From Neomegalonema perideroedes DSM 15528 (lineage in GTDB: Bacteria; Pseudomonadota; Alphaproteobacteria; Rhodobacterales; Rhodobacteraceae): a stretch of 64,000 bases of DNA. Every line of letters starts with the position of its first letter. Position 1 is the stretch's first letter. A program made the translations under genes and the position numbers. The stretch is taken from contig NZ_KB893663.1 in assembly GCF_000374145.1 (NCBI RefSeq), positions 1 through 64,000 on the forward strand. The letters are read 5' to 3'. A model generated the notes under the pieces. That model was not told the origin of the DNA, made no database searches, and saw only the letters and a program-made list of their open reading frames with translations. Shown piece after piece: positions 51,094 through 60,806 of the stretch.

Positions 51094-52017
51094 TCAGGAG
51101 CCGCTTTTGAAGTCCAGCCCCATGGCGCGATAGCGCTCGGGATCGTCGAGCCAGTTCTCTTTGAGCTTCACATGCAGAAAGAGATGGATCGTGCGGCCCG
51201 CCAATTCGCCGATCTCCTTGCGGGCGGCCTGCCCCACCTGCTTGAGCGTCTGGCCGCCCTTGCCGAGCACGATGGGCCGATGGCCCTCGCGGGCGACGTA
51301 GATCGTCTGCTCGACGCGGGCGGAGCCGTCGGGCTTCTCCTCCCAGCGGTCGGTCTCGACGGTCATCTGATAAGGCAGCTCCTCATGGAGCCGCAGCATG
51401 AGCTTCTCGCGGGTGATCTCCGCCGCCAGATGGCGCAAAGGCGCGTCGGCGATCTGATCCTCGGGGTAAAGCCAAGGCCCGAGCGGCATCTCGCCCGCGA
51501 GCCAGGTCTTGAGATCCTCCACCCCGTCGCCCTTCAGCGCCGAGATGAGGAAGGTCCGCGCGAAGGGCAGCTTCTCATTGACCGCCGCCGTCAGAGCCAG
51601 AAGCTCCTCGCGCTTCACGCGGTCGATCTTATTGATCGCCAGCGCGAGGGTCCGTTTCGAATTCGCCATCTCCTTGAGCCGGGCGAGGATCTCCAGCACG
51701 CCCTCGGAGAGCCCGCGCTGGGCCTCGATCAGCAGGACCACGGCGTCGGCCTCGACGGCGCCGCTCCAGGCGGCGGCCCCCATGGCGCGGTCGAGGCGGC
51801 GCTTGGGCGCGAAGAGGCCCGGCGTGTCCACGAAGACGATCTGAGATTCTCCCGAGATCGTCACGCCCCGGATCAGGCCGCGGGTCGTCTGGACCTTATG
51901 GGTCACGATGGAGACCTTGGCCCCCACCAAAGCGTTGAGCAGGGTGGACTTGCCCGCATTGGGCTCGCCGATCAGGGCGGCGAAGCCCGCGCGGGTGGTG
52001 GTCTGATTCTGGGTCAT
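51094..52017 (-). CDS. era: GTPase Era
   Basis: A 307-residue GTPase needed for 30S ribosome maturation. G1 GEPNAGKSTLL, G3 DTPGLFAP, G4 NKID and G5 SALKG are clear, and the C-terminal KH domain (PIVLGKGGQTLKQVGQAARK) binds the 16S rRNA 3' end. The start overlaps the rnc stop by 4 bases. Last gene of the leftward housekeeping cluster; unlike many relatives, recO does not follow. Confidence 0.96.
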   Translation of the reverse strand: MTQNQTTTRAGFAALIGEPNAGKSTLLNALVGAKVSIVTHKVQTTRGLIRGVTISGESQIVFVDTPGLFAPKRRLDRAMGAAAWSGAVEADAVVLLIEAQRGLSEGVLEILARLKEMANSKRTLALAINKIDRVKREELLALTAAVNEKLPFARTFLISALKGDGVEDLKTWLAGEMPLGPWLYPEDQIADAPLRHLAAEITREKLMLRLHEELPYQMTVETDRWEEKPDGSARVEQTIYVAREGHRPIVLGKGGQTLKQVGQAARKEIGELAGRTIHLFLHVKLKENWLDDPERYRAMGLDFKSGS

Positions 52018-52769
52018 GAGGGCGCGTCTCCTGCGCGCAGGAGGGTCAGAAGGGCGGAGGCGGCGACTTGTTCGGCGGCGCGCTTGCTCGCGCCGCGCCC
52101 GCTGGCCGAACGGCCGTCGGAGAGCCGCGCCGAAATGGTGAAATGCGGCGCATGGTCCGGGCCGTCGCGCGCCACGAGGTCATAGGAGGGCGGCGGCAGG
52201 GCGCGGGCCTGAGCCCATTCCTGAAGCCGGGTCTTGGAATCCTGCGGCGGAGCGTCCTGAGCCGCGAAGAGCGGCGCCCAGAGATCCAGCACGAAGTCGC
52301 GCGCCGCCAGAAGCCCGCGGGCCAGATAAACCGCCGCGATCACCGCCTCCATGGAATCGGCCAGCAGCGTGAGCTTGCGCTTGCCGCCGGTCATCACCTC
52401 GGAGCGGGCCATGCGCAGATGCTCGCCGAGATCCAGACGGACGGCGCATTCGGCGCAGGCCTCGCGGCGCACGAGCTGATTCAGGCGCGGCGCCAACAGG
52501 CTTTCGGATTCCTCGGGATAAAGCCGCGACAGCTCTTCGGCCACCACCAGACCCAGAACGCGGTCGCCGAGGAACTCCAGACGCTGATTGGAGTCGCCCG
52601 GACGCGAAGCCGCGCTTTGATGGGTCAGCGCCTCGGCGAGCAGATCGCGCCCCGCCGGATCCTCCAGCCCGAGGCGATCCGCCAAAGCGGCGAAGCCCGG
52701 CCCCCGTCCCTCCGAAGGGCGACGGCGCGCGGCCCGCCCGGCGAAGGGCTCGGGGCTCTGAACGGCCAT
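52014..52769 (-). CDS. rnc: Ribonuclease III
   Basis: A 251-residue double-strand-specific RNase that processes rRNA and structured mRNAs. NQRLEFLGDRVLGLVVAEEL is the RNase III signature with the catalytic Glu/Asp; LADSMEAVIAAVYLARG holds the second acidic pair; the C-terminal dsRNA-binding domain (TRLQEWAQARALPPPSYDLV) is complete. ATG 52769 is used because it lies 13 bases after the lepB stop with GAGGGGC upstream. The N-terminus is Arg/Pro rich and a little longer than usual. Confidence 0.95.
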   Translation of the reverse strand: MAVQSPEPFAGRAARRRPSEGRGPGFAALADRLGLEDPAGRDLLAEALTHQSAASRPGDSNQRLEFLGDRVLGLVVAEELSRLYPEESESLLAPRLNQLVRREACAECAVRLDLGEHLRMARSEVMTGGKRKLTLLADSMEAVIAAVYLARGLLAARDFVLDLWAPLFAAQDAPPQDSKTRLQEWAQARALPPPSYDLVARDGPDHAPHFTISARLSDGRSASGRGASKRAAEQVAASALLTLLRAGDAPS

Positions 52770-52782
52770 GGCTTTGCGCCCC

Positions 52783-53619
52783 TCAGTCAACGAGGGTGAA
52801 GAAGCGCTGCAGGCGCCAGGTCCAGAAGAACAGCGGATTGGCGGTCAGGCCGCCGCGGCCGTCGGGTTTGTCCTGCGCCGACAGGAAGATGATCTCGGCG
52901 CGGCCGATGAGGTTTTCAGCAGGCACGAAGCCCACATGATCCGTGCGGCTGTCCATGGAGTCGTCGCGGTTGTCGCCCATCATGAAATAATGGCCGGCCG
53001 GAACGATGAACTCCTGCGTGTTGTCGGTGGGCGAATGGTCGCTGTAGTTCAGGATCTCATAAGAGCGCCCGTTGGGCATGGTCTCGATGAATCGCGCATG
53101 GCTCATCATCCGCCCGTCGGGCAGGAGATCGGAGAAATCCGAGATCCGGCGCTGAGGCAGGGCCTCGCCGTTGATGTAGAGCACGCTGCGGCGCACCTGA
53201 ATCCGGTCGCCCGGCAGACCCACCAGACGCTTGACGTAATCGGTGGCGTTGTCGGTCGGCAGCTTGAAGACGATCACGTCGCCGCGCTCGGGCTCCTTCG
53301 CGAGGATGCGCCCCGAAAAGAGATCCGGGCTGAACGGCAGCGAATAGCGGCTGTAGCCATAGGCGTATTTCGAGACGAAGAGATAATCGCCCACCAGCAG
53401 CGTCGACTTCATCGAGCCCGAAGGAATGCTGAAAGGCTGGAAGAACACCACCCGGAACACCAGAGCGATCAGCAAAGCGTAGATGATCGTGCGCACGAAT
53501 TCGCCCAAGGTCTCGCGACGGCCCTCTTCGCGCGGCGCGGCGAAGGAGACGGGCGTGGCTGAATCGGACGGACGTCCCTCCGAAGGGCGCTGGTCGTTCG
53601 GATCGGGCGATGCGGGCAT
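52783..53619 (-). CDS. lepB: Signal peptidase I
   Basis: A 278-residue membrane protease that removes Sec and Tat signal peptides. One N-terminal helix (about 40-60) is followed by catalytic Ser69 in SIPSGSMKSTLL and Lys130 in TDYVKRLVGLPGDRI, the Ser/Lys dyad. YFMMGDNRDDSMDSR is the later signature box. The cytoplasmic N-terminus is hydrophilic and variable. It lies between acpS and rnc in the housekeeping cluster. Confidence 0.96.
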   Translation of the reverse strand: MPASPDPNDQRPSEGRPSDSATPVSFAAPREEGRRETLGEFVRTIIYALLIALVFRVVFFQPFSIPSGSMKSTLLVGDYLFVSKYAYGYSRYSLPFSPDLFSGRILAKEPERGDVIVFKLPTDNATDYVKRLVGLPGDRIQVRRSVLYINGEALPQRRISDFSDLLPDGRMMSHARFIETMPNGRSYEILNYSDHSPTDNTQEFIVPAGHYFMMGDNRDDSMDSRTDHVGFVPAENLIGRAEIIFLSAQDKPDGRGGLTANPLFFWTWRLQRFFTLVD

Positions 53620-53678
53620 GAAGGGAGCTTTCGCGCGGCGGGCGGTGGGCGTGGACTGGTCCTTCGCGCATAAACGCC

Positions 53679-54122
53679 TCAGGCGGGCGGTTTGTCAAGC
53701 GCAGGGGGCGCCGAGGCGGGGGCGGCGCAGGGCCGCGCCTCGATCACCACGAAGGCCAGAGCATAGGGCGGATCATCGGTGAGGCTCACATGGATCACCG
53801 CCTCATGCCCCGCCGGAGTCAGCGCCCGCAGCCGCTCCAGAGCTCCCCCGGAGAGGCGCATGGTCGGTTGGCCGCTGGGCAGATTGGCCACCTCCATCTC
53901 GCGCCAGGCGACGCCCATCCGCAGGCCGGTGCCCAGAGCCTTGGAGCAAGCCTCCTTCGCGGCCCAACGCCGGGCGTAGGGCTCCTCAGGCTTCGCCGAG
54001 CGCCGGGCGCGGGCGCGCTCGCCTTCGGTGAAGACCCGCTCCTCGAAGCGGGCGCCGAAACGCTCCAAAGTCCCCTGAATCCGGCGGATGTCCGCCAGAT
54101 CCGAGCCGATCCCGAGGATCAC
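53679..54122 (-). CDS. acpS: Holo-[acyl-carrier-protein] synthase
   Basis: A 147-residue enzyme that transfers 4'-phosphopantetheine from CoA to acyl carrier protein. [13 protein letters not shown] with the metal-binding Asp and [16 protein letters not shown] with the catalytic Glu/Lys are the two signatures. A Pro/Ala-rich C-terminal tail of about 15 residues is extra. The start overlaps pdxJ by 4 bases, a conserved alphaproteobacterial and enterobacterial arrangement. Confidence 0.95.
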   Translation of the reverse strand: MILGIGSDLADIRRIQGTLERFGARFEERVFTEGERARARRSAKPEEPYARRWAAKEACSKALGTGLRMGVAWREMEVANLPSGQPTMRLSGGALERLRALTPAGHEAVIHVSLTDDPPYALAFVVIEARPCAAPASAPPALDKPPA

Positions 54123-54880
54123 GAGTCCGCAGACGCCCGAGCGCGCCCCTCCGCCATGGCCGCCTTCATGCGCCGGATGGCGGCCTCAAGCCCGACGAAG
54201 ACCGCATCCGCGATGAGGAAATGGCCGATGTTCAATTCGCGGATCTCCGGGGCGCGGGCGATCTCGCGGGCGAGGTCGTAGGTCAGACCATGGCCTGCAT
54301 GGACCTCCAGCCCGAGCCCATGGGCCAGACGCGCGCCCTCGCGCAATTCGCGCAGCAGACGGGCGGCCTCCTCGGCCTCGCCCGCGTGATGGGCGTCGCA
54401 CCAAGCGCCGGTGTGCAGCTCGACCACCGCCGCCCCGATCTCCGCCGAGGCCTCGATCTGGCGCGGATCGGCGCCGATGAAAAGCGAGACCCGCGAACCC
54501 GCCTCCCGCAAAGGCGCGATGAAATCCGCCAGACGCGCCTTCTCGCCCGCGACTTCAAGGCCGCCCTCGGTGGTGCGCTCCTCGCGGCGCTCGGGCACGA
54601 GGCAGACGGCATGCGGCTTACGCCTCAGCGCCAGAGCCTGCATCTCGGCGGTGGCGGCCATCTCGAAATTCAGCGGCTTCGTCAATTCGACCGCCAGACG
54701 CGCCATGTCGGCGTCCGTGATATGGCGGCGGTCCTCGCGCAGATGGGCGGTGATTCCGTCGGCGCCCGCGGCCTCGGCGAGCTTCGCCGCCGCCACGGGA
54801 TCCGGATAGCTCCCGCCCCGCGCGTTGCGCAGCGTGGCGACGTGATCGACGTTGACCCCCAGACGCAGCGGCGCGTTCAT
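54119..54880 (-). CDS. pdxJ: Pyridoxine 5'-phosphate synthase
   Basis: A 253-residue TIM-barrel enzyme that joins 1-deoxy-D-xylulose 5-phosphate and 3-amino-2-oxopropyl phosphate to make pyridoxine 5'-phosphate. [48 protein letters not shown] and [16 protein letters not shown] are family signatures with the active-site His, Glu and phosphate-binding Gly residues. Coupled to acpS by overlap. Full length. Confidence 0.96.
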   Translation of the reverse strand: MNAPLRLGVNVDHVATLRNARGGSYPDPVAAAKLAEAAGADGITAHLREDRRHITDADMARLAVELTKPLNFEMAATAEMQALALRRKPHAVCLVPERREERTTEGGLEVAGEKARLADFIAPLREAGSRVSLFIGADPRQIEASAEIGAAVVELHTGAWCDAHHAGEAEEAARLLRELREGARLAHGLGLEVHAGHGLTYDLAREIARAPEIRELNIGHFLIADAVFVGLEAAIRRMKAAMAEGRARASADS

Positions 54881-54916
54881 GGCGGATTCCCTTTCCTCTC
54901 AGGCCCGCCCTTCCCT

Positions 54917-55747
54917 TCAGGAGGCGGGCGCCTCCGGCTTCTTCGGCTCGCCGACCGCAGAGGCCCCGCCCGGAGGCGTCCCCTTCTCGCGGTCTTTGCC
55001 GCGCTCGCGGCCCTTCAGCTCCTCGCGGACGCTTTGCAGCGCGCGGCGCCCCACCAGAGCGGCGCCCGGCTCGCGCGGCTCGGCGAGGGCCTCCGCGGAG
55101 GCCCGCTGCGCCGCGATCTCGGCCAGACGCGCGGCGCGCTTCTCGGCGCGGCGCTTCTGAAAGGCCGCCGTGCCCTTATAGACCAGAGAATAGCACAGCA
55201 GCGCGCAGAGAATCCCCGGGATCAGCCCCCCGACGAGATAGGGCCAGAAGATTTCGTCGAAAAGCCGCCAAGCCTGACGCATCACCCGTCCGAAGGTGAC
55301 GATATGCCCGCCCTCGCCCTCGTCGATCTCGCTGGCGACCCAGCGCAGGAAGGTCGCCCAGAGATCCGAGAAGGATTGCAGGATGGTCTCGCCCTCGGCC
55401 TCGCCGTGATGGGAGCGCCCGAGCATCCAGCGCCCGAGCGTCACCGACATCACCGCGATGGGCCCGATGGTGAAGGCGTTGCCGACGAATTGCCCCACCG
55501 CCGCCGCCAGCAGATTGCCCCGGAAGACCCAGGCCAAAGCCAGACAGCCGATCATGTGGAAGCCGAACAGCGGCGTGAAGGAGATCAGCGCCCCGAAGGC
55601 GAAGCCCAAAGCGATGCTATGGGGCGTGTCGTTCAGACGCTGAACCCGCCGCCCGACATATTGAAAGCCGCGACGCCAGCCCTTGCGCGGCCAGATCATG
55701 CTCCGCGCCCAAGCCAGCCAGCTTTGCGGGGTCCGCCGCTTGAACAC
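54917..55747 (-). CDS. DUF2062 membrane protein
   Basis: A 276-residue inner-membrane protein of the DUF2062 family. SIALGFAFGALISFTPLFGF and HMIGCLALAWVFRGNLLAAA are the conserved helical segments, and a further hydrophobic helix is at about 185-205. The C-terminal 70 residues are highly charged and Arg/Ala/Glu rich, likely coiled or disordered in the cytoplasm. The function is unknown. It is a regular member of this cluster between pyrE and pdxJ in relatives. Confidence 0.88.
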   Translation of the reverse strand: MFKRRTPQSWLAWARSMIWPRKGWRRGFQYVGRRVQRLNDTPHSIALGFAFGALISFTPLFGFHMIGCLALAWVFRGNLLAAAVGQFVGNAFTIGPIAVMSVTLGRWMLGRSHHGEAEGETILQSFSDLWATFLRWVASEIDEGEGGHIVTFGRVMRQAWRLFDEIFWPYLVGGLIPGILCALLCYSLVYKGTAAFQKRRAEKRAARLAEIAAQRASAEALAEPREPGAALVGRRALQSVREELKGRERGKDREKGTPPGGASAVGEPKKPEAPAS

Positions 55748-55766
55748 CGCCGCGCCCTCCTTAAGC

Positions 55767-56369
55767 CTAGACCAGCCCGCGGCTGCCCGGCTTCATCGCC
55801 GGAATCGCCGCAAGCTCGGGAGGCAGCGCGTCCGGCGCATAGGCGGGGGCGGCGATCCCGGTCAGCGCGACCAGAGGGACGCCGATGTCGGCGGCGCCGC
55901 CCGAACGATTCACGAGGCAGGCGCCTCCGACGGGATTTCCGCCCGCCGCGCGGATCGCGTCGAGGCATTCGCGCGAGGAGAGCCCGGTCGTCACCACGTC
56001 CTCGACCATGAGGATCCGCGCGCCCTCGGGGATGGAGAAGCCGCGCCGGAACTGAAATCTCCCTTCGACGCGCTCGGCGAAGATCGAGGGGACGCCGAGC
56101 TGACGCGCCAGCTCATAGCCCACCACCACGCCGCCCATGGCCGGAGAGACGCAAAGGTCGACGGGGCCGATCCCGGAGGCGCGGATCTTCTCCGCCAGAG
56201 CCCCGCAGAGCCGCGCGCCGCGCGCAGGATCCATCATCACCCGGGCGCATTGCAGGTAAACGGAGCTGCGCAGTCCGGAGCTGAGAATGAAATGCCCCTC
56301 CAGCAGAGCCCCGGCGGCGCGGAATTCGTCGAGAACGGCCTCCGAGGAAAGGGCGGACAGGGCGGACAT
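55767..56369 (-). CDS. pyrE: Orotate phosphoribosyltransferase
   Basis: A 200-residue enzyme that converts orotate and PRPP to orotidine 5'-phosphate in pyrimidine synthesis. The PRPP-binding motif [14 protein letters not shown] (about 117-130) and the early segment [17 protein letters not shown] are intact. ATG 56369 is used with GAGGAG upstream; a TTG 9 bases earlier is possible. It ends with TAG, showing that amber is an ordinary stop in this genome. It follows the (p)ppGpp synthetase by 13 bases. Confidence 0.95.
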   Translation of the reverse strand: MSALSALSSEAVLDEFRAAGALLEGHFILSSGLRSSVYLQCARVMMDPARGARLCGALAEKIRASGIGPVDLCVSPAMGGVVVGYELARQLGVPSIFAERVEGRFQFRRGFSIPEGARILMVEDVVTTGLSSRECLDAIRAAGGNPVGGACLVNRSGGAADIGVPLVALTGIAAPAYAPDALPPELAAIPAMKPGSRGLV

Positions 56370-56382
56370 GGGTCTCAACTCC

Positions 56383-58728
56383 TCAGCTTTTCGGCTTCTC
56401 GGCGTCGCGCGCGGCGACGAATTCGGGAAAGGCCTCGATCTCGATCACGCGCTCGGCCGATTCGACGGGCTCCACGTTCAGCAGCCCCCCGATGATCGCC
56501 GAGAGATGACGCGAGCTGCGGACCTCGACATTGACATGGAATTCGTAAAAAGCGGCTTTGCGCACGGCCAGACGCAGATCGTCGATATTGGCGCCCTGAT
56601 CCGCGAGAACCCGGCAGATCTCCGCCAGAGCGCCCCGCGTGTTGGTCGCCCGGATGCGCAGAGCCGCCACATGATCGTCGAAATGCTCCTCGCCGGGCGC
56701 CCATTCGGCTTCGCGCCACTGATCGGCGTTCTCCTCGTCGGCGGCCACCACGGGGCATTCGCGCCGATGGGCGAGGAAGCCGCCCTCGGGATGCGGCAGG
56801 GCGAAGATCTTGTCGCCGGGAATCGGCTTGCAGCAATCGGCCGGCTTCATGCCGCCCCGACGCGGGGAATCCTGCGGCGCGTCGGTGAAGCGGATCGGCT
56901 CGCTGGCGCGCTCGCCGGCGGCGCTCATGGCCTTGGGCGCATGGCCCGGATGCATCATCGCGATGACGCGCGAGGCGCCGACCAGCTTGGGCGCCGTCTT
57001 GGCGTCCCAGCCGGCGACCTCGGCCAGAAGCTCCTGACGGCTCATCTGCAGCCGGACGGCGGCGACGTCCGCGTCGCGGGCGTCATACTCCAGACCCGCC
57101 GTGCGATAAGCGTAGCGGAGGATCCTTTCGCCCCGGATGGCGGCCTCGGCGAGCTCCTGCTCGTCCACGGCGCGGCGGATCGCCGAGCGGGCGCGGCCGG
57201 TCTTGGCGATCTGCTCCCACCAGCGTTCGGGCCGCTGGTTCTCGGAGCGGCGGATCTCCACCACGTCGCCGTTGCGCAGCTTGGCGCCCAGCGCCGCCCG
57301 CAGGCCGTTGATCTCGCCGCCGACGCAGGTGTCGCCGACCTTCGTATGGACGGCGTAGGCGAAATCCAGCAAAGTCGCGCCCTGAGGCAGGCGCTTCACC
57401 TCGCCCTTGGGCGTGAAGCAAAAAACGCGGTCGTGGTAGAACTCCAGACGCGCGGTGGCGAGAGCCTCCTCCGGATCTTCGCTTTTGATCTCCTCGGCGA
57501 CCTCGGCCAGCCAAGCTTGGGGATCCATCTTGAAGCGCTCGGCGTTGGAGACGCCGTCCTTATAGCTCCAATGGGCCGCCACGCCGGTTTCGGCCAGTTC
57601 GTGCATGTCCTGCGTGCGGATCTGGATCTCGACGCGCTGGGCGCCGTCGAGGGCCTCGGCGTTGGTCATCATCACCGTGGTGTGCAGCGACCTGTAGCCG
57701 TTGGACTTCGGCATCGAGATATAGTCTTTGAACCGCCCGGGAGAGCAATGCCAGCGCTGATGGATCGCGCCCAAGGCCCGATAACAATCATCCACGCTCT
57801 GCACGACCACCCGGAAGCCGATCACGTCCGAAAGCTGACGAAAGCCCGCGTCGTCGGGGCTGAGCTTCTTGTCGTCCAGCTTGCGCCAGATGGAGAAGGG
57901 CCGCTTCATCCGCCCGCTCACCTTGACGTCCGAGACGTATTTGCGCCCCAGCTCCATCTTCAGCGCCTCGGAGACGCTGTCGATCACCAGATTGCTGCTG
58001 GAGCGTCCGCCGCCGCGCTCGCGGCGCATCTGCGCCAGACGCCGGATGACCGATTGATAGCCGCTCGGATTCAACGCCCGGAAGCACATGTCCTCCAGAT
58101 CGTCGCGCATCTTCTGCATGCCCATGCGGCCCGCGAGCGGCGCGTAGATGTCCAGAGTCTCGCGGGCGATGCGCTCGCGCTTGTCGGGGCGCAGATTCCC
58201 GAGCGTGCTCATATTGTGATAGCGGTCGGCCAGCTTCACCAGCAGCACCCGGGCGTCCAGCGCCACGGCGAGGATCAGCTTGCGGAGATTCTCCGCCTGC
58301 TCCATCTCCTTGACGCGGCGGCGCGCGAATTCGTCGGGGGCCGCCGGCTGGGCGGCTTCTCCGTCTTTGGCGGCGCTCTCGCGGAGGGCCTTCTTGCGGA
58401 TGTCGGCCATCTTGCCGACCTTGGTGACGCCCTGCACGATGCGCAGCACGTCCGCGCCGCAAGCGTCGAGGATCTCCGATTCCGGCGTGGGGGTGTCTTC
58501 GATCACGTCATGGAGCATGGCCGCCGCGATGGTCGCGTCGTCCAGCTGATAATCCATCAGGATCTTGGCCGCTTCGAGCGGATGGCTGAAATAGGGCGTG
58601 ACGCCGTCGGCGCGGGTCTGATGGGCGTGGGAGGCCGCGCCGATCGCGTAAGCGCGACGCAGCATCTCCGAATCCGATTTCGGATTATAGGCCCGCACGC
58701 GGGCGACCAGCTCATCGGCCGACATCAT
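56383..58728 (-). CDS. Bifunctional (p)ppGpp synthetase/hydrolase
   Basis: A 781-residue RelA/SpoT homologue. The HD hydrolase domain (HPLEAAKIL, then MLHDVIEDT, about 48-76) has its metal-binding His/Asp intact. The synthetase domain ([19 protein letters not shown], about 330-350), TGS domain ([20 protein letters not shown], about 420-440) and C-terminal ACT domain (from about 705) follow. Both catalytic halves look active, so it should make and degrade the alarmone in response to starvation. It follows rpoZ on the same strand. The commonly used symbol is relA, spoT or rsh. Confidence 0.96.
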   Translation of the reverse strand: MMSADELVARVRAYNPKSDSEMLRRAYAIGAASHAHQTRADGVTPYFSHPLEAAKILMDYQLDDATIAAAMLHDVIEDTPTPESEILDACGADVLRIVQGVTKVGKMADIRKKALRESAAKDGEAAQPAAPDEFARRRVKEMEQAENLRKLILAVALDARVLLVKLADRYHNMSTLGNLRPDKRERIARETLDIYAPLAGRMGMQKMRDDLEDMCFRALNPSGYQSVIRRLAQMRRERGGGRSSSNLVIDSVSEALKMELGRKYVSDVKVSGRMKRPFSIWRKLDDKKLSPDDAGFRQLSDVIGFRVVVQSVDDCYRALGAIHQRWHCSPGRFKDYISMPKSNGYRSLHTTVMMTNAEALDGAQRVEIQIRTQDMHELAETGVAAHWSYKDGVSNAERFKMDPQAWLAEVAEEIKSEDPEEALATARLEFYHDRVFCFTPKGEVKRLPQGATLLDFAYAVHTKVGDTCVGGEINGLRAALGAKLRNGDVVEIRRSENQRPERWWEQIAKTGRARSAIRRAVDEQELAEAAIRGERILRYAYRTAGLEYDARDADVAAVRLQMSRQELLAEVAGWDAKTAPKLVGASRVIAMMHPGHAPKAMSAAGERASEPIRFTDAPQDSPRRGGMKPADCCKPIPGDKIFALPHPEGGFLAHRRECPVVAADEENADQWREAEWAPGEEHFDDHVAALRIRATNTRGALAEICRVLADQGANIDDLRLAVRKAAFYEFHVNVEVRSSRHLSAIIGGLLNVEPVESAERVIEIEAFPEFVAARDAEKPKS

Positions 58729-58789
58729 CAGCGAAGCCTCCTCCCGGCGCCGAAGCCTGCGCCGGGCGCGGGCCGCCGACGCGGGACGA

Positions 58790-59140
58790 TCAGGATTTGC
58801 CCATCTCGTTGAGAGCCTGAATCAGATCCGCTTCGGTGAGCGGCTGCTCGTCGGGCCGGTCGTCGGCCTCGCCCATGCGCTCCAGCATCTCGTCGTCGTC
58901 GGGCTCGTCCACCTCGACATGCTTCTGGAGGCTCTCGATGGCCGATTCGCGCAGACCCTCGGGCGTGAGCTTCACCTCCGCGATCTCGCGCAGCGCGACC
59001 ACGGGATTCTTGTCGCCGTCCTGCTCCACGAGCAAAGACGCCCCGGAGGCGATGGCGCGCGCGCGATGAGCGGCCAAGAGAACGATCTCGAAGCGATTCG
59101 GGATCTTGTCGATGCAATCCTCGACGGTCACGCGGGCCAT
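58790..59140 (-). CDS. rpoZ: RNA polymerase omega subunit
   Basis: A 116-residue omega subunit that aids RNA polymerase assembly and ppGpp binding. [20 protein letters not shown] and [14 protein letters not shown] are the family signatures; [20 protein letters not shown] follows. The acidic C-terminal tail ([20 protein letters not shown]) is typical of alphaproteobacterial omega. ATG 59140 is used because it begins the conserved MARVTVEDC. First gene of the leftward cluster ending in era. Confidence 0.95.
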   Translation of the reverse strand: MARVTVEDCIDKIPNRFEIVLLAAHRARAIASGASLLVEQDGDKNPVVALREIAEVKLTPEGLRESAIESLQKHVEVDEPDDDEMLERMGEADDRPDEQPLTEADLIQALNEMGKS

Positions 59141-59701
59141 GGCGACGTCATCCTCAGCATTGGACGGAATTCGGGTGCGAAGGGGCGATATAGACCGCCG
59201 CCCCCGCAGGGTCAAGGCGTCCGCCCCCTCCTCGCCCGGAGATCCTCCCCGATTCGGCCCGGAAGCGGCGCCGAATCGACCTAGGACCGCTTCGGAATCC
59301 GCCCGAAATCCACGTCCCCGGAGGGGTTGGAAAGATCGTCCTCTCTCAAGGCTCTGGCGGATTCCAGAAGCGGCGGCGCGACGGCGAATCGTCCGTCTGC
59401 GGCCTCACGTTCTAAGGGCTTGTCCGGAGAAGCTTAAGGCGTCAAGGTCCGAGCCTGCTTAAAAAACCTCTTGGAAGCCTCGGAAAAGACTTCTATTTCT
59501 TTTCTCTTGCAGGTATAAAAAACCCGCCGTATTCGTTAACGTGACCACACGCTTCGGGATGGGTGGCGATCAAAACCCAACCGCAGCGCGAGACGTCGAT
59601 TCGCAAGACCCGCTCTTGCGTCGAGGCCTTGCGCGCGCGGCCTTTTGATCCGGAGCCCGCAGAGATCCCGGGGACCGAACCCCTAGTCTAGCGAGGGAAT
59701 T
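59141..59701. promoter_or_regulatory. 561-bp divergent region between rpoZ and exported-protein gene
   Basis: No gene is supported here. TTGGAA (59471-59476), a 17-base spacer and TATTTC (59494-59499) form a plausible rightward promoter; TTGCAG (59508) with TATTCG (59530) is a second candidate. The AT-rich core 59455-59530 contrasts with its surroundings. The resulting leader would be about 190 bases and contains the hairpin AGGCC...GGCCT (59624-59643) followed by TTT, a possible attenuator. A rpoZ promoter must lie near 59200 but is not obvious. Confidence 0.45.
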
Positions 59702-60580
59702 ATGAGTCGTTTCTGGTCCAGTTTCGCCGCCGCCGCCGTCGGCGCGACGCTTTGGGCGGGCTCGGCCGCCGCTGGCGGCTACGGCGCGCCGTCCGCTCCT
59801 TGCGGCCCCGCCTCCGCCCCCTGCGGCCCCGCCGCCTTCCAGCCCCCCGTCTTCCAGCCCCCGGTTTTTCAGCAGCCGGTCGGGCCCAATTGCGGCCCCG
59901 GCTTCGCGCCGCACGCCGGATATCAGGGCGGCTTCCACGGCTATCGTCCGGCCCCGCCGCCGCCGGTCTGCACCACCGAAGTCCAGTGGCAGACCACCTA
60001 CCGCACCGAGCAGCGCTGCCATGAGACCTGGCGCGAAGTCTCGATCCCGGTCAGCCGCGCGGCTTCGGTCCCCGGCGCCTGCGGCCCCAATCAGGTTTGC
60101 CAGCAGGACGTCTTCCGGATCAAGGTGCCCCATTGCGAGCCCCGCACCGTGACCGTTCCGGTCTCGAACCCGGTCCGCGTCACCATCTGCCGTCAGCCTG
60201 ACGTCAATTCCTGCGGCGTGGTCGGCCAGCCGCTCGAAGATCGTCGCTGGGGCGACCGCTGGGACCGCAAGGATCGTTGGGACGACCGTCGCCATGGCGG
60301 CTTCGACCGCGACGACTGGCGTCGTCCGGCTCCCCCGCCGATCCATAATCCGGGCTCCTACTTCCCCACCGGCTCGATCTCGCACGGCGGCCCGGCCTTC
60401 GGCCCCTCCTACGCCGGCCCGACGACCAATTATCGCGCCGCCCGCACCTCGCTGAGCGTCGACCTCAGCGACGCGGCCCCGGCCTCCGCGACGATCGTCG
60501 CGGCGGCTCCTGCGGCCCCCGTGGTCGAAGCCGCGCCGGCGCCCGTCGCCAGCGGCTCCACCCAGTGGCTGCCCTACTGA
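59702..60580 (+). CDS. Exported Cys/Pro/Gly-rich protein of unknown function
   Basis: A 292-residue protein with a signal peptide (about 1-24, ending GSAAAG). The mature N-terminus has short repeats (PCGPASAPCGPA, then QPPVFQPPVFQQPV). A central Cys-rich domain (about 96-180) has alternating strands VCTTEVQWQTTYRTEQRCHE and VFRIKVPHCEPRTVTVPV with eight Cys likely paired. A segment of repeated W-D-R (WGDRWDRKDRWDDRRHGGF) follows, then a Pro/Ser/Ala-rich tail. Codon bias is strong and the leader long, suggesting high, regulated expression. I do not recognise the family; a surface or envelope role is an inference. Confidence 0.7.
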   Translation: MSRFWSSFAAAAVGATLWAGSAAAGGYGAPSAPCGPASAPCGPAAFQPPVFQPPVFQQPVGPNCGPGFAPHAGYQGGFHGYRPAPPPPVCTTEVQWQTTYRTEQRCHETWREVSIPVSRAASVPGACGPNQVCQQDVFRIKVPHCEPRTVTVPVSNPVRVTICRQPDVNSCGVVGQPLEDRRWGDRWDRKDRWDDRRHGGFDRDDWRRPAPPPIHNPGSYFPTGSISHGGPAFGPSYAGPTTNYRAARTSLSVDLSDAAPASATIVAAAPAAPVVEAAPAPVASGSTQWLPY

Positions 60581-60591
60581 TTCGCCGAGAA

Positions 60592-60672
60592 GCTCCGGCG
60601 CGCGGAAGATCCCGCGCCGGAGCCTCCGCGGTCCCTGCTCGCGCGCGGCTTTCGGGAGACAGCCGCGCGCGA
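60592..60672 (+). terminator. Two tandem GC-rich hairpins after the exported-protein gene
   Basis: GCTCCGGCGCG / CGCGCCGGAGC (60592-60623, perfect 11 bp) and TCGCGCGCGGCT / AGCCGCGCGCGA (60639-60672, perfect 12 bp, loop TTCGGGAGAC) follow within 100 bases of the stop. The second is followed only by a short AGCGTTTC. They probably end or protect the upstream message before hpt. Confidence 0.65.
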
Positions 60673-60806
60673 AGCGTTTCAAGAGGCCTTGCGCCGTCTT
60701 GCGGCCCGCGCCTTTCTTGCGGCACCCTGCCCGCGGCGGCGCTTCCGCTCCCGCTTTCCGGCGCGGAGCCGCGGCGCCGGAGTCGCAGAGCAGGGGGAGG
60801 CGCGCG

